This document shows positions 17,520-26,462 of a stretch of DNA of 64,000 nucleotides, piece by piece. The notes beneath the pieces were generated by a model, which ran no database searches, was not told the origin of the DNA, and saw only the letters and a program-made list of their open reading frames with translations. Numbering within the stretch: the first letter of the stretch is position 1; the number at the start of each line of letters is the position of its first letter. Source of the DNA: Chitinophaga caeni (GTDB lineage: Bacteria; Bacteroidota; Bacteroidia; Chitinophagales; Chitinophagaceae); the NCBI RefSeq assembly GCF_002557795.1, contig NZ_CP023777.1:2117001-2181000 (forward strand). Direction: 5' to 3'. Both the position numbers and the translations under genes were made by a program.

Positions 17520-18462
17520 ACTTTTGATCCTATTTACCGGTATGTTTTGCTGCTTGTCGCACGTAAGCACAGCGCAAGAACTCCGTGCCAATGTTAGCGT
17601 GGTGGCCAACCAGATCAGCGCTTCCACCGATAAAAAAATATTTACAACCTTACAGGCCGCCCTAAAGGAATTTCTTAATAACAGGAAATGGTCGGATGAT
17701 GTGTTTACCACGGCCGAGAAGATAGAATGCAATTTTATGCTGAATATCACGCAAGATCTCGGTTCCAACCAATACAAGGCCACGCTAACCGTGCAGGCTA
17801 CCAGGCCGGTATATAATTCCGGCTACCTGACCAGTTTGCTCAATACACAAGACGGCGATGTTGCCTTTAAATACATCGAATACCAGCCGCTGGAATTTAG
17901 TGATAACCGCGTGGTAGCTAATGATCCGATGGTATCGAACCTAACCGCTATTTTCGCGTATTATGCATACCTGGTACTGGGTTTAGATTATGATTCCTTT
18001 TCTCCCCGCGGTGGAGATGTGTTTTTCAGGAAAGCGCAAAATATCGTCAATAATGCACCGGAAGGGAAGGACGTTAGCGGTTGGAAAGCATTTGAGGGTA
18101 ATAACAACCGCTACTGGTTGCAGGATAACTTACTCAATGCCCGCTTTAGCAGGTTCCATGAAGTGATGTACCAATATCACCGGATGGGGTTAGACAATAT
18201 GTCTGAAGATTTGATAAAGGGCCGCGCCGCAATTATGAACTGCTTAAACCTGATGCAGGCATTGTATAACGATAATCCGAATAATATTTTACTACAGATG
18301 TTTTTCCGTAGTAAAGCAGATGAACTACAAAAAATTTACGCTAAAGCGCCGCCGCAAGAGAAGGCCCGTGCCGTGGAGATATTGAGCGCGATCGATGTCC
18401 CGAATGCGCAGCGTTACCAAGCACTGAAAAGCGCTACGAATAATAACATCATCACGAATTAA
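17500..18462 (+). CDS. DUF4835 family secreted protein
   Basis: Protein of about 320 residues with a cleavable signal peptide (MLRKLLILFTGMFCCLSHVSTAQEL) and no further membrane segment, so probably periplasmic or outer-membrane associated. It matches the Bacteroidota DUF4835 family, which I recognise from its position after coaBC and from features such as LGLDYDSFSPRGGDVFFRKAQ. No function is established. The start is ATG 17500 or ATG 17509, both overlapping the coaBC end; the second gives the more typical signal peptide. Translation is probably coupled to coaBC. Confidence 0.8.
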   Translation: MNNMLRKLLILFTGMFCCLSHVSTAQELRANVSVVANQISASTDKKIFTTLQAALKEFLNNRKWSDDVFTTAEKIECNFMLNITQDLGSNQYKATLTVQATRPVYNSGYLTSLLNTQDGDVAFKYIEYQPLEFSDNRVVANDPMVSNLTAIFAYYAYLVLGLDYDSFSPRGGDVFFRKAQNIVNNAPEGKDVSGWKAFEGNNNRYWLQDNLLNARFSRFHEVMYQYHRMGLDNMSEDLIKGRAAIMNCLNLMQALYNDNPNNILLQMFFRSKADELQKIYAKAPPQEKARAVEILSAIDVPNAQRYQALKSATNNNIITN

Positions 18463-18499
18463 ATTTCGTACGATCTACTGCAAATTGAATCGATCGTAG

Positions 18500-18507
18500 T
18501 ATTTTTG
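18500..18507 (+). promoter_or_regulatory. -7 promoter element before the DUF4296 gene
   Basis: TATTTTTG fits TAnnTTTG and ends 6 bases before the ATG at 18514, so the transcript would be leaderless or nearly so. It covers the TTG at 18505 that would otherwise extend the reading frame, supporting the later start. Confidence 0.45.
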
Positions 18508-18513
18508 AAATCT

Positions 18514-19161
18514 ATGCGTAAAATAATTTTTCTCCTCTTGATACTAACGGCTTGCGGTGAAGCCGGCAAGGTGCCGAAGGGTGTGATTGAACAGGAAAAA
18601 ATGACCCAAATCCTGATGGATATGAACTTTGCCGACGTGTTCTCCCGCGAGATGCCAAATGCATTCCTAGCGCATACAGATTCCGCCCGGGAGCAACAAT
18701 TGAAGGAAAGTTATCTACAAATACTACAGTTGCACAAAGTCTCCGTAAAGGAATTTATGGATAGTTACAGTTATTACGAATCGCATGCTGATAAGTTGAA
18801 AATTATGTACGACAGCATGGAGGCAAGGGTAAAGAGGATGAAAGTGGAAGCAGATACCCTCGAACAACGCAGGTTAAAGCAAATACAAGACTCGGTTGAA
18901 GCCGCGCGTAATAAGAGCTTGGATTCTATCAAGAATATTTACGGTGAAAAGATCAATGCCGATTCTATCTTTAATAAATACAGGGACTCGTTAAATAAAG
19001 CTATGTATCAACACCGGGCCGATTCGATCAAGAAGGTGAGTGATTCCATTGTAGCTGCCAGTAGGAAAATGGCAAAAGCGAAAGCGGATTCAATTAAGAA
19101 AGGCCTGAAGGCCAAGCCGCATATTTCCCCCGATTCTTCCAAGGGCATCAAGGTGCAGTAA
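18514..19161 (+). CDS. DUF4296 family lipoprotein
   Basis: A 215-residue protein with a lipoprotein signal (MRKIIFLLLILTAC, acylated Cys near residue 14) and a globular N-terminal half containing PKGVIEQEKMTQILMDMNFAD, typical of DUF4296. The second half is highly charged and helical, with repeated Asp-Ser-Ile/Leu-Lys elements (ADSIKK, RDSLNK, QDSVEAAR), likely an extended coiled coil. Function is unknown. It is the last gene of the bamD-rpoZ-coaBC-DUF4835 block. A TTG at 18505 would add three residues but lies within a promoter element. Confidence 0.78.
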   Translation: MRKIIFLLLILTACGEAGKVPKGVIEQEKMTQILMDMNFADVFSREMPNAFLAHTDSAREQQLKESYLQILQLHKVSVKEFMDSYSYYESHADKLKIMYDSMEARVKRMKVEADTLEQRRLKQIQDSVEAARNKSLDSIKNIYGEKINADSIFNKYRDSLNKAMYQHRADSIKKVSDSIVAASRKMAKAKADSIKKGLKAKPHISPDSSKGIKVQ

Positions 19162-19323
19162 TGATCAAGTATTTTATTTTGATCGCGCGGGTTACGAGGC
19201 ATCTTTCGATCTGCAAATTCGGTCGTGGATTTGTGGTTAAGTCCTCTTTTTGACCTAAATTCGATGACCAAAACAACCTGGTGCGTTCTAAATGTGCACC
19301 TAATTTTTAATAAAATTCCCATT

Positions 19324-20016
19324 ATGAATAAAGTAGTTGCGAATGCAGATGCTGCTATCCATGATATTCAAGATAATGCAACCTTGATGCTGGGTGGTTT
19401 CGGACTCTGTGGTATCCCTGAAAATTTGATTGCTGCCCTGGTTAGAAAAAGGGTCAAGAACCTTACTTGTATTTCAAATAATGCCGGCGTCGATGATTTT
19501 GGATTGGGTTTGCTGTTGCAAACTCGCCAAGTAAAGAAGATGATGTCTTCTTATGTTGGTGAAAACGCGACGTTTGAAAAGCAATTGTTGTCAGGGGAGC
19601 TAGAAGTAGATCTTATCCCGCAAGGAACGTTGGCCACCCGCATACAGATGGCGGGCATGGGTATTCCTGCTTTTTTTACACCGGCAGGTTACGGTACAGA
19701 AGTTGCCGAGGGCAAAGAGCTGCGTGTATTCGACGGGAAGCATTACCTGATGGAATTAGCATTGCATGCGGATTTTGCATTGGTAAAAGCATGGAAAGGC
19801 GATACGATGGGTAACTTAGTTTTTCGAAAAACAACCAGGAACTTCAGCACTTCCATGGCCAAAGCCGGAAACATCACCGTTGTAGAAGTGGAAGAACTCG
19901 TAGAGCCCGGTATGCTTGATCCTGATGAAATCCACGTGCCCGGCATATACGTTCACCGGATTTTCCAAGGTGCGGCATATGAAAAAAGAATTGAAAGAAA
20001 AACCGTAAAAATGTAA
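19324..20016 (+). CDS. 3-oxoacid (acetoacetate/succinyl) CoA-transferase subunit A
   Basis: Alpha subunit of a class I CoA-transferase, which moves CoA between succinyl-CoA and a 3-oxoacid such as acetoacetate. The start ATG 19324 yields 230 residues beginning [20 protein letters not shown]. Visible are [19 protein letters not shown] and [17 protein letters not shown] of the glycine-rich binding region, and the C-terminal [23 protein letters not shown]. An upstream in-frame ATG at 19225 adds 33 residues unlike the family. The partner subunit follows after 4 bp. Substrate cannot be fixed from sequence; acetate or butyrate relatives are possible. Confidence 0.9.
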   Translation: MNKVVANADAAIHDIQDNATLMLGGFGLCGIPENLIAALVRKRVKNLTCISNNAGVDDFGLGLLLQTRQVKKMMSSYVGENATFEKQLLSGELEVDLIPQGTLATRIQMAGMGIPAFFTPAGYGTEVAEGKELRVFDGKHYLMELALHADFALVKAWKGDTMGNLVFRKTTRNFSTSMAKAGNITVVEVEELVEPGMLDPDEIHVPGIYVHRIFQGAAYEKRIERKTVKM

Positions 20017-20020
20017 TCCT

Positions 20021-20677
20021 ATGGCTCTCGATAAATTTGGAATAGCAAAAAGAATCGCGCAAGAATTGAAAGATGGTATGTATATCAACCTGGGCATCGG
20101 TATCCCTACACTGGTGGCCAATTTTATTCCCCAAGGTATCTCGGTAATGCTGCAATCTGAAAACGGGATGCTCGGCATGGGACCTTATCCCACCGAAGAT
20201 GAGATCGACGCTGATCTTATTAATGCCGGAAAAGAAACCGTTACCGTTTTGCCGGGCGGCGTTTTCTTCGATTCTTCCGAAAGTTTCGGGATGATCCGCG
20301 CCGGGAAAGTGGACCTCACCGTATTGGGCGCGATGGAAGTCTCGGATAATGGAGATATCGCCAATTGGAAAATTCCAGGTAAAATGGTGAAAGGAATGGG
20401 CGGCGCGATGGATTTGGTGGCTTCGGCTAAAAATATCATCGTTGCGATGATGCATACCAACCCGAAAGGCGAAAGCAAATTATTACCCGCTTGCACCCTG
20501 CCCTTAACAGGCGTTCGCTGCGTTAAGAAAATCGTAACGGAATTAGCCGTATTAGAAGTGGGGCCGGATGGATTTATATTGCTCGAACGCGCACCCGGCG
20601 TAAGCGTCGAAGAGATTCAGTCTAAAACAGCGGGTAAATTAGTAGTGCCGGCAGTAGTGCCGGAAATGCAGATCTAG
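20021..20677 (+). CDS. 3-oxoacid (acetoacetate/succinyl) CoA-transferase subunit B
   Basis: Beta subunit carrying the catalytic residue. The 218-residue product has [20 protein letters not shown] and the active-site segment [13 protein letters not shown], where the Glu forms the CoA thioester intermediate. [21 protein letters not shown] and [17 protein letters not shown] follow in the expected order. Length is normal. It is co-transcribed with subunit A. Together they allow ketone-body or 3-oxoacid activation at the expense of succinyl-CoA. Confidence 0.92.
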   Translation: MALDKFGIAKRIAQELKDGMYINLGIGIPTLVANFIPQGISVMLQSENGMLGMGPYPTEDEIDADLINAGKETVTVLPGGVFFDSSESFGMIRAGKVDLTVLGAMEVSDNGDIANWKIPGKMVKGMGGAMDLVASAKNIIVAMMHTNPKGESKLLPACTLPLTGVRCVKKIVTELAVLEVGPDGFILLERAPGVSVEEIQSKTAGKLVVPAVVPEMQI

Positions 20678-20743
20678 TGAACCTTAGCCCCCGTTAATTG
20701 TTTTATATGGTACAGCTCTGTTTAAAATCGTACCTTGTTAAGT

Positions 20744-21574
20744 ATGCAACTGTGTTACAATGGAGCCTTCCTGGCGGCCGACAAGCCAGTGTTGACAGCG
20801 GAAAATCGCTCCTTTAGGTATGGTGATGGATGTTTTGAAACGATGCGTGTTTACCAGGGACAAATCCTATTGGCTGACTTGCATTTCGAACGTCTATTTG
20901 CCAGCTTGGGATTATTGCATATCGAGATTCCGCCCTATTTTACAAAGACGTATTTGGCTAACTTGATCACCGAACTATGTTCAATAAATGATGTGTCCGG
21001 TTTGGCAAGAGTGCGTTTGACAGTATTTAGGGGAGGAGGGGGATTGTATGCTTCCGAAGAAAATACACCTCATTTTATTATTCAATCTTGGGAACTTTCA
21101 CCCACCATTCTGGAATTGAACGATATAGGTTGGTCTTTAGATATTTGCCCGGGCATACATAAATCTACTGATAGTTTAGCCAATATCAAATCCAATAACT
21201 GCCTACCTTATATTTTAGCTTCGCAATATGCCAAGCAACATTCATGTAATGAAGCTCTTTTATTGAACCATTATGAAAGGGTGGCCGATACTACGATTGC
21301 GAATATATTCATTGTAAAGAAAGGTGTCATTTATACGCCGCCACTCAGTGAGGGTGGCGTTTGCGGTGTAATGAGGAAACATTTATTAAATGATGATTAT
21401 CCATTCGAAATGGTTGAAAAACCATTAGCAGTTGCAGATCTTGAAAATGCGGATGAAATTTTTTTAAGCAACGCGGTATTCGGGATTCGCTGGGTAGACC
21501 GCTTCCGCGACAGCAGTTATGGAAATGCTACGGCTGCTATATTACACGAACACTTACAAGAAAAATTGTTATAG
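20744..21574 (+). CDS. Aminotransferase class IV (possibly aminodeoxychorismate lyase)
   Basis: PLP-dependent fold-type IV enzyme of 276 residues. Characteristic are NRSFRYGDGCFETMRVYQG near the N-terminus, ANIKSNNCLPYILASQYAK with the probable PLP-binding Lys, and EALLLNHYERVADTTIANIF. The subfamily (aminodeoxychorismate lyase PabC, branched-chain or D-amino-acid aminotransferase) cannot be settled by eye; the short length and a nearby folate gene make PabC a fair guess. The start is ATG 20744; an in-frame TTG at 20735 is less likely. The photolyase gene follows after 17 bp. Confidence 0.8.
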   Translation: MQLCYNGAFLAADKPVLTAENRSFRYGDGCFETMRVYQGQILLADLHFERLFASLGLLHIEIPPYFTKTYLANLITELCSINDVSGLARVRLTVFRGGGGLYASEENTPHFIIQSWELSPTILELNDIGWSLDICPGIHKSTDSLANIKSNNCLPYILASQYAKQHSCNEALLLNHYERVADTTIANIFIVKKGVIYTPPLSEGGVCGVMRKHLLNDDYPFEMVEKPLAVADLENADEIFLSNAVFGIRWVDRFRDSSYGNATAAILHEHLQEKLL

Positions 21575-21591
21575 CATATTCTTGAAATAAT

Positions 21592-22920
21592 ATGACTTCA
21601 TCTCGACAAACTAAGCAAAGGGTAAATATTTGGTGGTTACGAAGGGATTTAAGGCTGGAGGATAATGCCGCTTTATACCATGCCCTACAGCAAGGAATAC
21701 CTGTACAACCGGTCTTTATTTTTGATACAAATATTTTAGATGATTTACCATCGAAAGATGATAAAAGGGTCGCGTTTATACATGCCGTACTTTTAAAGTT
21801 GCAAGAACAATTATCCAACCACGGCGCTAGCCTGGATGTTTTTCACGGCACGCCCCGCGAAGCTTTCGAGCATTATAGTAACAAGTACAAGGTTGTTGCT
21901 GTTCATACTGCAAATGATTATGAACCTTACGCCCGGGAGCGCGACAGCGAAGTGGCAAAACTGTTAGCATTGAAAGGCATCGCGTTCCATTCTTGGAAAG
22001 ACCAGGTCATCTTTGAAAAAGAGGAAATATTGAAAGATGATGGAAGGCCTTATACAGTATTTACACCTTACAGTAAAAAATGGAAGGCAGGGCTGAACGA
22101 CTTTTATATAAAATCTTATCCAACAAGTAGCTACTTTACCCATTTTTATCAACAGGAAGCGTTAGCAATCCCGGGTTTGCAAAAGCTAGGATTTAATAGC
22201 GATGCTTATAAATTTGAATGGCCGAAAATCCCTTCTGCAATAATTAAAAATTATGATAAAACCCGCGATACTCCAGCAATTGCCGGAACTAGCCGTTTAA
22301 GCCTACACTTGAGGTTTGGAACGATCAGCATCCGTGCTTTAGCGCGGGAAGCCCTAAGGGACAACGAAACTTATCTCAACGAGTTGATATGGCGCGATTT
22401 TTATCAAATGATTTTATGGCATTTTCCCCATGTTGTAGGTCATGCATTTAAGCCAGCATACGATCATATTCCTTGGCGCAATAATGAAAAAGAATTCGAT
22501 GCTTGGAAAACAGGGCAAACAGGTTACCCGATTGTTGATGCAGGTATGCGCGAGTTGAATACTACGGGCTATATGCACAACCGTGTAAGAATGATTGTAG
22601 CCAGTTTTTTGAGTAAGCACTTATTGATTGACTGGCGATGGGGAGAGGCATATTTCGCTGAAAAATTGATGGACTATGACCTGGCTGCAAACAATGGCGG
22701 TTGGCAATGGGCCGCGGGCAGCGGATGCGATGCAGCGCCTTATTTCAGGGTGTTTAACCCGGCATTGCAGACGCAAAAATTCGATCCCAAGTTGGAATAT
22801 GTCAAGAAATGGGTACCGGAGTTAGATAGCTTTGATTATCCACAGCCTATCGTAGCGCATGATTTTGCCAGGAAACGTGCTTTGGAGGTATACAAGAAAG
22901 CACTAAATGAAGATCAATAA
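21592..22920 (+). CDS. Deoxyribodipyrimidine photolyase / cryptochrome family protein
   Basis: Flavoprotein that uses blue light to split pyrimidine dimers. The 442-residue product has the N-terminal antenna domain (INIWWLRRDLRLEDNAAL-type start, FIFDTNILDDLP) and the helical FAD-binding domain. The latter has TSRLSLHLRFGTISIRALAR, YLNELIWRDFYQMIL, GYMHNRVRMIVASFL and NNGGWQWAAGSGCDAAPYFR, with an intact tryptophan-rich region. Size and motifs fit a class I CPD photolyase; a cryptochrome or (6-4) role cannot be excluded. The stop is 8 bp from the end of the convergent lipoprotein gene. Confidence 0.9.
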   Translation: MTSSRQTKQRVNIWWLRRDLRLEDNAALYHALQQGIPVQPVFIFDTNILDDLPSKDDKRVAFIHAVLLKLQEQLSNHGASLDVFHGTPREAFEHYSNKYKVVAVHTANDYEPYARERDSEVAKLLALKGIAFHSWKDQVIFEKEEILKDDGRPYTVFTPYSKKWKAGLNDFYIKSYPTSSYFTHFYQQEALAIPGLQKLGFNSDAYKFEWPKIPSAIIKNYDKTRDTPAIAGTSRLSLHLRFGTISIRALAREALRDNETYLNELIWRDFYQMILWHFPHVVGHAFKPAYDHIPWRNNEKEFDAWKTGQTGYPIVDAGMRELNTTGYMHNRVRMIVASFLSKHLLIDWRWGEAYFAEKLMDYDLAANNGGWQWAAGSGCDAAPYFRVFNPALQTQKFDPKLEYVKKWVPELDSFDYPQPIVAHDFARKRALEVYKKALNEDQ

Positions 22921-22928
22921 AGGGCACG

Positions 22929-23348
22929 TTACTTCAAAGAAATTTTGTTGAACTCCAAGAACTGGGTATTCAGTTCGGGACGATCGTAATAGTTTTGAAT
23001 AATAATAGTAGTTGCTGCCGAATCTGTGGCGAAATAATAAGTTTGCGGATCATCTTCGCCGCCACCCAACATTCTCATCGTAATGCTGCTATCTACCAAC
23101 TTGTAAAGATATCCCCTCGGCACAAACGGGGTGCCGGAATTTAATCCCGGCGCTGAATATAATAAAAACGGTTTTTCCCCGTTCACCGGTACGAAAGGAT
23201 TGGGATCTTGAAATATCATCGTATCAAGCTGAAGGGTAGATTCGACATAAACGAATCGAGGTGGTTGTAACCCTTCCTCCTTCTTGCCACAGGCAACGAG
23301 TAATGTTATTATAAGAAATATGGGAATAATTCTTTTCAAGGATAACAT
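22929..23348 (-). CDS. Small hypothetical lipoprotein
   Basis: A 139-residue protein with a clear lipoprotein signal (MLSLKRIIPIFLIITLLVAC, Cys near residue 20) and a short positively charged segment after the Cys. The mature part is beta-rich with no motif I recognise; it contains several Pro/Gly turns (NPFVPVNGEKPF, SAPGLNSGTPFVP). It lies downstream of fabD on the same strand, but the fabD terminator separates them, so it probably has its own promoter. Function unknown. Confidence 0.7.
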   Translation of the reverse strand: MLSLKRIIPIFLIITLLVACGKKEEGLQPPRFVYVESTLQLDTMIFQDPNPFVPVNGEKPFLLYSAPGLNSGTPFVPRGYLYKLVDSSITMRMLGGGEDDPQTYYFATDSAATTIIIQNYYDRPELNTQFLEFNKISLK

Positions 23349-23399
23349 AGAAGGAGGTTTACTAAGATAAACGTGAATTTATAGAATTTGTTACATTAA

Positions 23400-23423
23400 A
23401 AAGGCAGGATTTCTCCTGCCTTT
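23400..23423 (-). terminator. Terminator of fabD
   Basis: Perfect 10-bp stem AAAGGCAGGA / TCCTGCCTTT with a 4-base loop; on the minus strand it is followed by a short T-run (23398-23402). It lies 13 bp after the fabD stop. Confidence 0.75.
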
Positions 23424-23436
23424 CCATTATCTTTTA

Positions 23437-24327
23437 TTAAAGATCTCCCGTGAAACCATCGGTAGCAACGGATTTATCAATCTTATTTACTAATCCTTGT
23501 AATACTTTGCCTGGACCTACCTCAGTAAATTGAGTTGCGCCATCGGCAATCATGGCTTGAACTGATTGGGTCCATCTTACGGGTCCGGTTAATTGTGCGA
23601 TCAAGTTGGCTTTAATCTCGGCAGGATCTGTAATAGCTTTTGCTACCACGTTTTGGTAAACGGGGCAGATCGGCGTATTAAATGCCGTGGCTTCAATGGC
23701 AGCTTGTAATTCTGCGCGTGCAGGCTCCATTAACGGGCTGTGAAAAGCTCCGCCTACCGGCAGTTTGAGCGCGCGTTTCGCGCCGGCAGCCTTCATTTGT
23801 TCGCAAGCGATATCGATACCCGCGTTTGAACCGGAAATTACCAATTGCCCGGGGCAATTATAATTCGCCGGAACAACAATTTCATCCGTGATGCCCGCAC
23901 AAATTTCCTCGACCTTTTCATCAGCTAAACCTAGGATAGCAGCCATAGTTGAAGGATTTAACTCGCATGCCTTCTGCATGGCGTTTGCGCGGATGGCCAC
24001 TAGTTTCAGCGCGTCTTCAAAACCGAGGGTTTTATTCGCGACCAGGGCTGAAAATTCACCTAGGGAATGACCTGCTACCATTTCCGGTTGAGCGCCGGGT
24101 AAGGATAAGAAAGCAATTACAGCATGCAAAAAAACCGCGGGCTGTGTTACTTTCGTTTGTTTCAAATCCTCATCTGTCCCGGTAAACATGATATCCGAGA
24201 TACGGAAGCCTAATATTTCATTGGCTTTTTCGAATAAAGATTTGGCAGATTCGTTTGTCTCATACAGGTTTTTACCCATACCAGGGAATTGTGAACCCTG
24301 CCCGGGAAATACATATGCATGCTTCAT
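23437..24327 (-). CDS. fabD: Malonyl-CoA:ACP transacylase FabD
   Basis: Loads malonyl groups from CoA onto acyl carrier protein for fatty-acid elongation in the cytoplasm. The 296-residue product starts MKHAYVFPGQGSQFPGMG (oxyanion-hole Gln in GQGSQ). It contains the nucleophile motif GHSLGEFSAL near residue 90 and the later active-site His in GGAFHSPLM. Length is normal. The gene stands alone, with its own promoter (24401-24431), a 5'-UTR hairpin (24350-24375) and terminator. The fatty-acid partner fabH is 8 kb away. Confidence 0.95.
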   Translation of the reverse strand: MKHAYVFPGQGSQFPGMGKNLYETNESAKSLFEKANEILGFRISDIMFTGTDEDLKQTKVTQPAVFLHAVIAFLSLPGAQPEMVAGHSLGEFSALVANKTLGFEDALKLVAIRANAMQKACELNPSTMAAILGLADEKVEEICAGITDEIVVPANYNCPGQLVISGSNAGIDIACEQMKAAGAKRALKLPVGGAFHSPLMEPARAELQAAIEATAFNTPICPVYQNVVAKAITDPAEIKANLIAQLTGPVRWTQSVQAMIADGATQFTEVGPGKVLQGLVNKIDKSVATDGFTGDL

Positions 24328-24349
24328 AGCGTTCTTATTGGTTTATATT

Positions 24350-24375
24350 CAATAGTTAATTCCTATTAACTATTG
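24350..24375 (-). promoter_or_regulatory. Inverted repeat in the fabD 5' leader
   Basis: An 11-bp perfect inverted repeat, CAATAGTTAAT / ATTAACTATTG, with a 4-base loop. It lies between the predicted promoter and the fabD ATG, 22 bases before the start. On the minus strand the loop reads AGGA. It could be an operator for a dimeric repressor or an mRNA hairpin; there is no T-run to make it a terminator. Confidence 0.5.
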
Positions 24376-24400
24376 TTTTAATGCATTCAAAATTAAACTG

Positions 24401-24431
24401 CAAATATAATTGTCCTGGTTAAACCAGCAAA
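24401..24431 (-). promoter_or_regulatory. Promoter of fabD
   Basis: On the minus strand TTTG (24431-24428), a 19-base spacer and TATATTTG (24408-24401) match the Bacteroidota TTTG-N19-TAnnTTTG consensus closely. The predicted transcript start is about 70 bases before the fabD ATG. Confidence 0.65.
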
Positions 24432-24493
24432 TTCGGATGAAAACGGGAAAATGAATTATAAAATATTATATGTTTGTTTACTTAAAAGAAAAA

Positions 24494-24516
24494 GGCAACC
24501 CGGATTGCAGGCTGCC
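24494..24516 (-). terminator. Terminator of folE
   Basis: On the minus strand GGCAGCC (24516-24510) pairs with GGTTGCC (24500-24494) including one G-T pair, followed by TTTTTCTTTT. It lies 22 bp after the folE stop. Confidence 0.65.
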
Positions 24517-24538
24517 TTTCATCAATATTTTTTTACAG

Positions 24539-25135
24539 TCAACTTAACTTGTTACGGATCAGTTTCAAAAATTCTTCGCGCGTTCTACCATCTTCAAATT
24601 GGCCGGAGAAGGCGGAAGTGGTGGTAACGGAGTTTTGTTTTTGAACACCGCGCATCATCATGCAGAGGTGTTGCGCTTCTATAACCACGGCTACTCCCTG
24701 GGGTTGTAATGACTCCTGGATAGCTTCCAAAATTTCATGCGTCATCCTTTCCTGCACCTGTAACCTACGGGCATAAACATCTACTACGCGGGCAATTTTG
24801 CTCAAGCCCGTAATATGGCCGTTGGGGATGTAAGCTACGTGTGCCTTACCAAAAAATGGCAACATATGATGTTCGCACAAGGAATAAAGCTCGATATCTT
24901 TCACGATTACCATCTCGCTATAGGACTCCTTGAACTTGGCCGAGTTCAAGATGGCGCGGGCATCCTGTTGATACCCTTGCGTTAGGAACTGCATTGCTTT
25001 TGCTACCCTTTCAGGGGTCTTCTCCAAGCCTTCACGATCCGGGTTTTCACCCAGTAACTCGATACTTTTACGGTAACTTTCCATTAAGCCGCCGGTGACT
25101 GCCTCGTCGTATGATTCAATTTTCTTATATGCCAT
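24539..25135 (-). CDS. folE: GTP cyclohydrolase I FolE
   Basis: Converts GTP to 7,8-dihydroneopterin triphosphate, the entry point for folate and for queuosine. The 198-residue product has the zinc-ligand motif [19 protein letters not shown] and the C-terminal [19 protein letters not shown] with the third zinc Cys. [13 protein letters not shown] sequence ([18 protein letters not shown]) marks the N-terminal helix. ATG 25135 is preferred to an in-frame GTG at 25138. It is 66 bp downstream of queD on the same strand and likely co-transcribed with it. Confidence 0.95.
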   Translation of the reverse strand: MAYKKIESYDEAVTGGLMESYRKSIELLGENPDREGLEKTPERVAKAMQFLTQGYQQDARAILNSAKFKESYSEMVIVKDIELYSLCEHHMLPFFGKAHVAYIPNGHITGLSKIARVVDVYARRLQVQERMTHEILEAIQESLQPQGVAVVIEAQHLCMMMRGVQKQNSVTTTSAFSGQFEDGRTREEFLKLIRNKLS

Positions 25136-25201
25136 CACGGTAATTTTTGTTCATCCAATAAACAAGTCCTATTCATCTACGTGCAAGCGCCCCTAAAGGT
25201 T

Positions 25202-25615
25202 TTATTTACCGCCGAAGTATTCCACGTAAATCTTAGGAGTTTCGAATAGTTTGATGCAATGCAATGTGGCTCCTGCGGGCAAATGCTTTTCCAGTTGCTC
25301 CCATATCGCGATAGCAAAGTTTTCGGCGGAAGTGAATTTTCCGGCCATGAAGTCTACGTCTACATTCAAGTTGCGGTGATCCACCTTTTCGATGATCACA
25401 TCGTTAATAAGGGTTCCCAATGTTTTAGCATTGAAAACGAAGCCGGTTTCAGGATGGGGTTCCCCTTTCACGGTAACATGCAGCTCGTAATTATGACCAT
25501 GCCAATTTTCGTTGGCACATTTTCCGAAGACATTCTGATTTTCCTCTTTGCTCCAAGAAGGATTACTCAACTTGTGGGCGGCATTAAAATGCTCCACGCG
25601 TGTTAAATAAATCAT
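25202..25615 (-). CDS. queD: 6-carboxy-5,6,7,8-tetrahydropterin synthase QueD (6-pyruvoyl-tetrahydropterin synthase family)
   Basis: Acts on dihydroneopterin triphosphate to make 6-carboxytetrahydropterin for queuosine. The 137-residue product has the zinc-binding His residues in FNAAHKL and NWHGHNYELHVTVKG, the catalytic Cys in FGKCANENWHGHN, and VDHRNLN. Length and motifs fit QueD. The gene pair queD-folE supplies substrate and enzyme together, and the next-step enzyme QueE is encoded at 56.2 kb. A tetrahydrobiopterin role is possible but less likely. Confidence 0.9.
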   Translation of the reverse strand: MIYLTRVEHFNAAHKLSNPSWSKEENQNVFGKCANENWHGHNYELHVTVKGEPHPETGFVFNAKTLGTLINDVIIEKVDHRNLNVDVDFMAGKFTSAENFAIAIWEQLEKHLPAGATLHCIKLFETPKIYVEYFGGK

Positions 25616-25740
25616 TGTTTAACTCAAAATTTTCGCAAAAATACGGCATCTATTTGACTAGTCCAGTTTTTGAGCCTTTCTTATTGAATGTTTTACAATC
25701 TACAGGCATTCCAATCACCTACATTGCGTAAGTTTACAAC

Positions 25741-26418
25741 ATGAAAATTTTGCTGACGGCTGCAACCATCCTGGAAATACAACCTTTCCTGTTACACCTA
25801 GAAGAAGTGGCGCAAAAGCTTGATAATAAGCTTTTTTCATATAAGGGTCATCAACTAGAAGTACAAGTAACGGGCATCGGGATGATGAGCACAGCCTACC
25901 AACTGGGGAAGAAATTCGCGGTAGAAAAGCCGGGTTTCGTTATCCAGGCCGGTATCGCGGGTTGCTTTCACAAATCTTGGGAATTGGGGGAGGTCGTGCA
26001 AGTTACGGTAGAACATTTGGGTGATTTAGGTGCCGAGGATAATGATGTTATTAGGGATATGTTTGATATCGGCTTGATGAAGGAGAATGAGGCCCCTTTT
26101 ACCGGTAACGCGATTGTAAATACTTCCAATAACTTCTTCCCACAATTCCGCCAGGCGAAGGGCGTTACTGTAAATCTTGTAAGTGGTTCAAAATCAACGA
26201 TTGAGAGGTTGACGAATGTATATGCCCCGGATATTGAAAGCATGGAAGGCGCCGCTTTGCACTATGTTTGTAACCTGGAAAATGTTCCATACCTGCAATT
26301 GCGCAGCATTTCTAATTATGTGGAGGTGAGGGACAAAAGCAAGTGGAAGATCGCCCTGGCTATCAAGAATCTTAACCACGAGCTGGTAAATATGCTGGAT
26401 AATTTAAGGTTATCCTGA
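25741..26418 (+). CDS. mqnB: Futalosine hydrolase MqnB
   Basis: Nucleoside phosphorylase-like hydrolase releasing hypoxanthine from futalosine in the alternative menaquinone pathway. The 225-residue product has the purine-nucleosidase fold signatures FVIQAGIAGCFHKSWELGEVV and ESMEGAALHYVCNLENVPYLQLRSISNYVE. Family neighbours with the same fold are MTA/SAH nucleosidases, but mqnD follows after 44 bp, which decides the call. TAAGTTTA just before the ATG resembles a -7 element with one mismatch. Confidence 0.9.
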   Translation: MKILLTAATILEIQPFLLHLEEVAQKLDNKLFSYKGHQLEVQVTGIGMMSTAYQLGKKFAVEKPGFVIQAGIAGCFHKSWELGEVVQVTVEHLGDLGAEDNDVIRDMFDIGLMKENEAPFTGNAIVNTSNNFFPQFRQAKGVTVNLVSGSKSTIERLTNVYAPDIESMEGAALHYVCNLENVPYLQLRSISNYVEVRDKSKWKIALAIKNLNHELVNMLDNLRLS

Positions 26419-26462
26419 AATCTTGCAAATTTGTAATTACGATATTAAAAATAGTAGATAGG

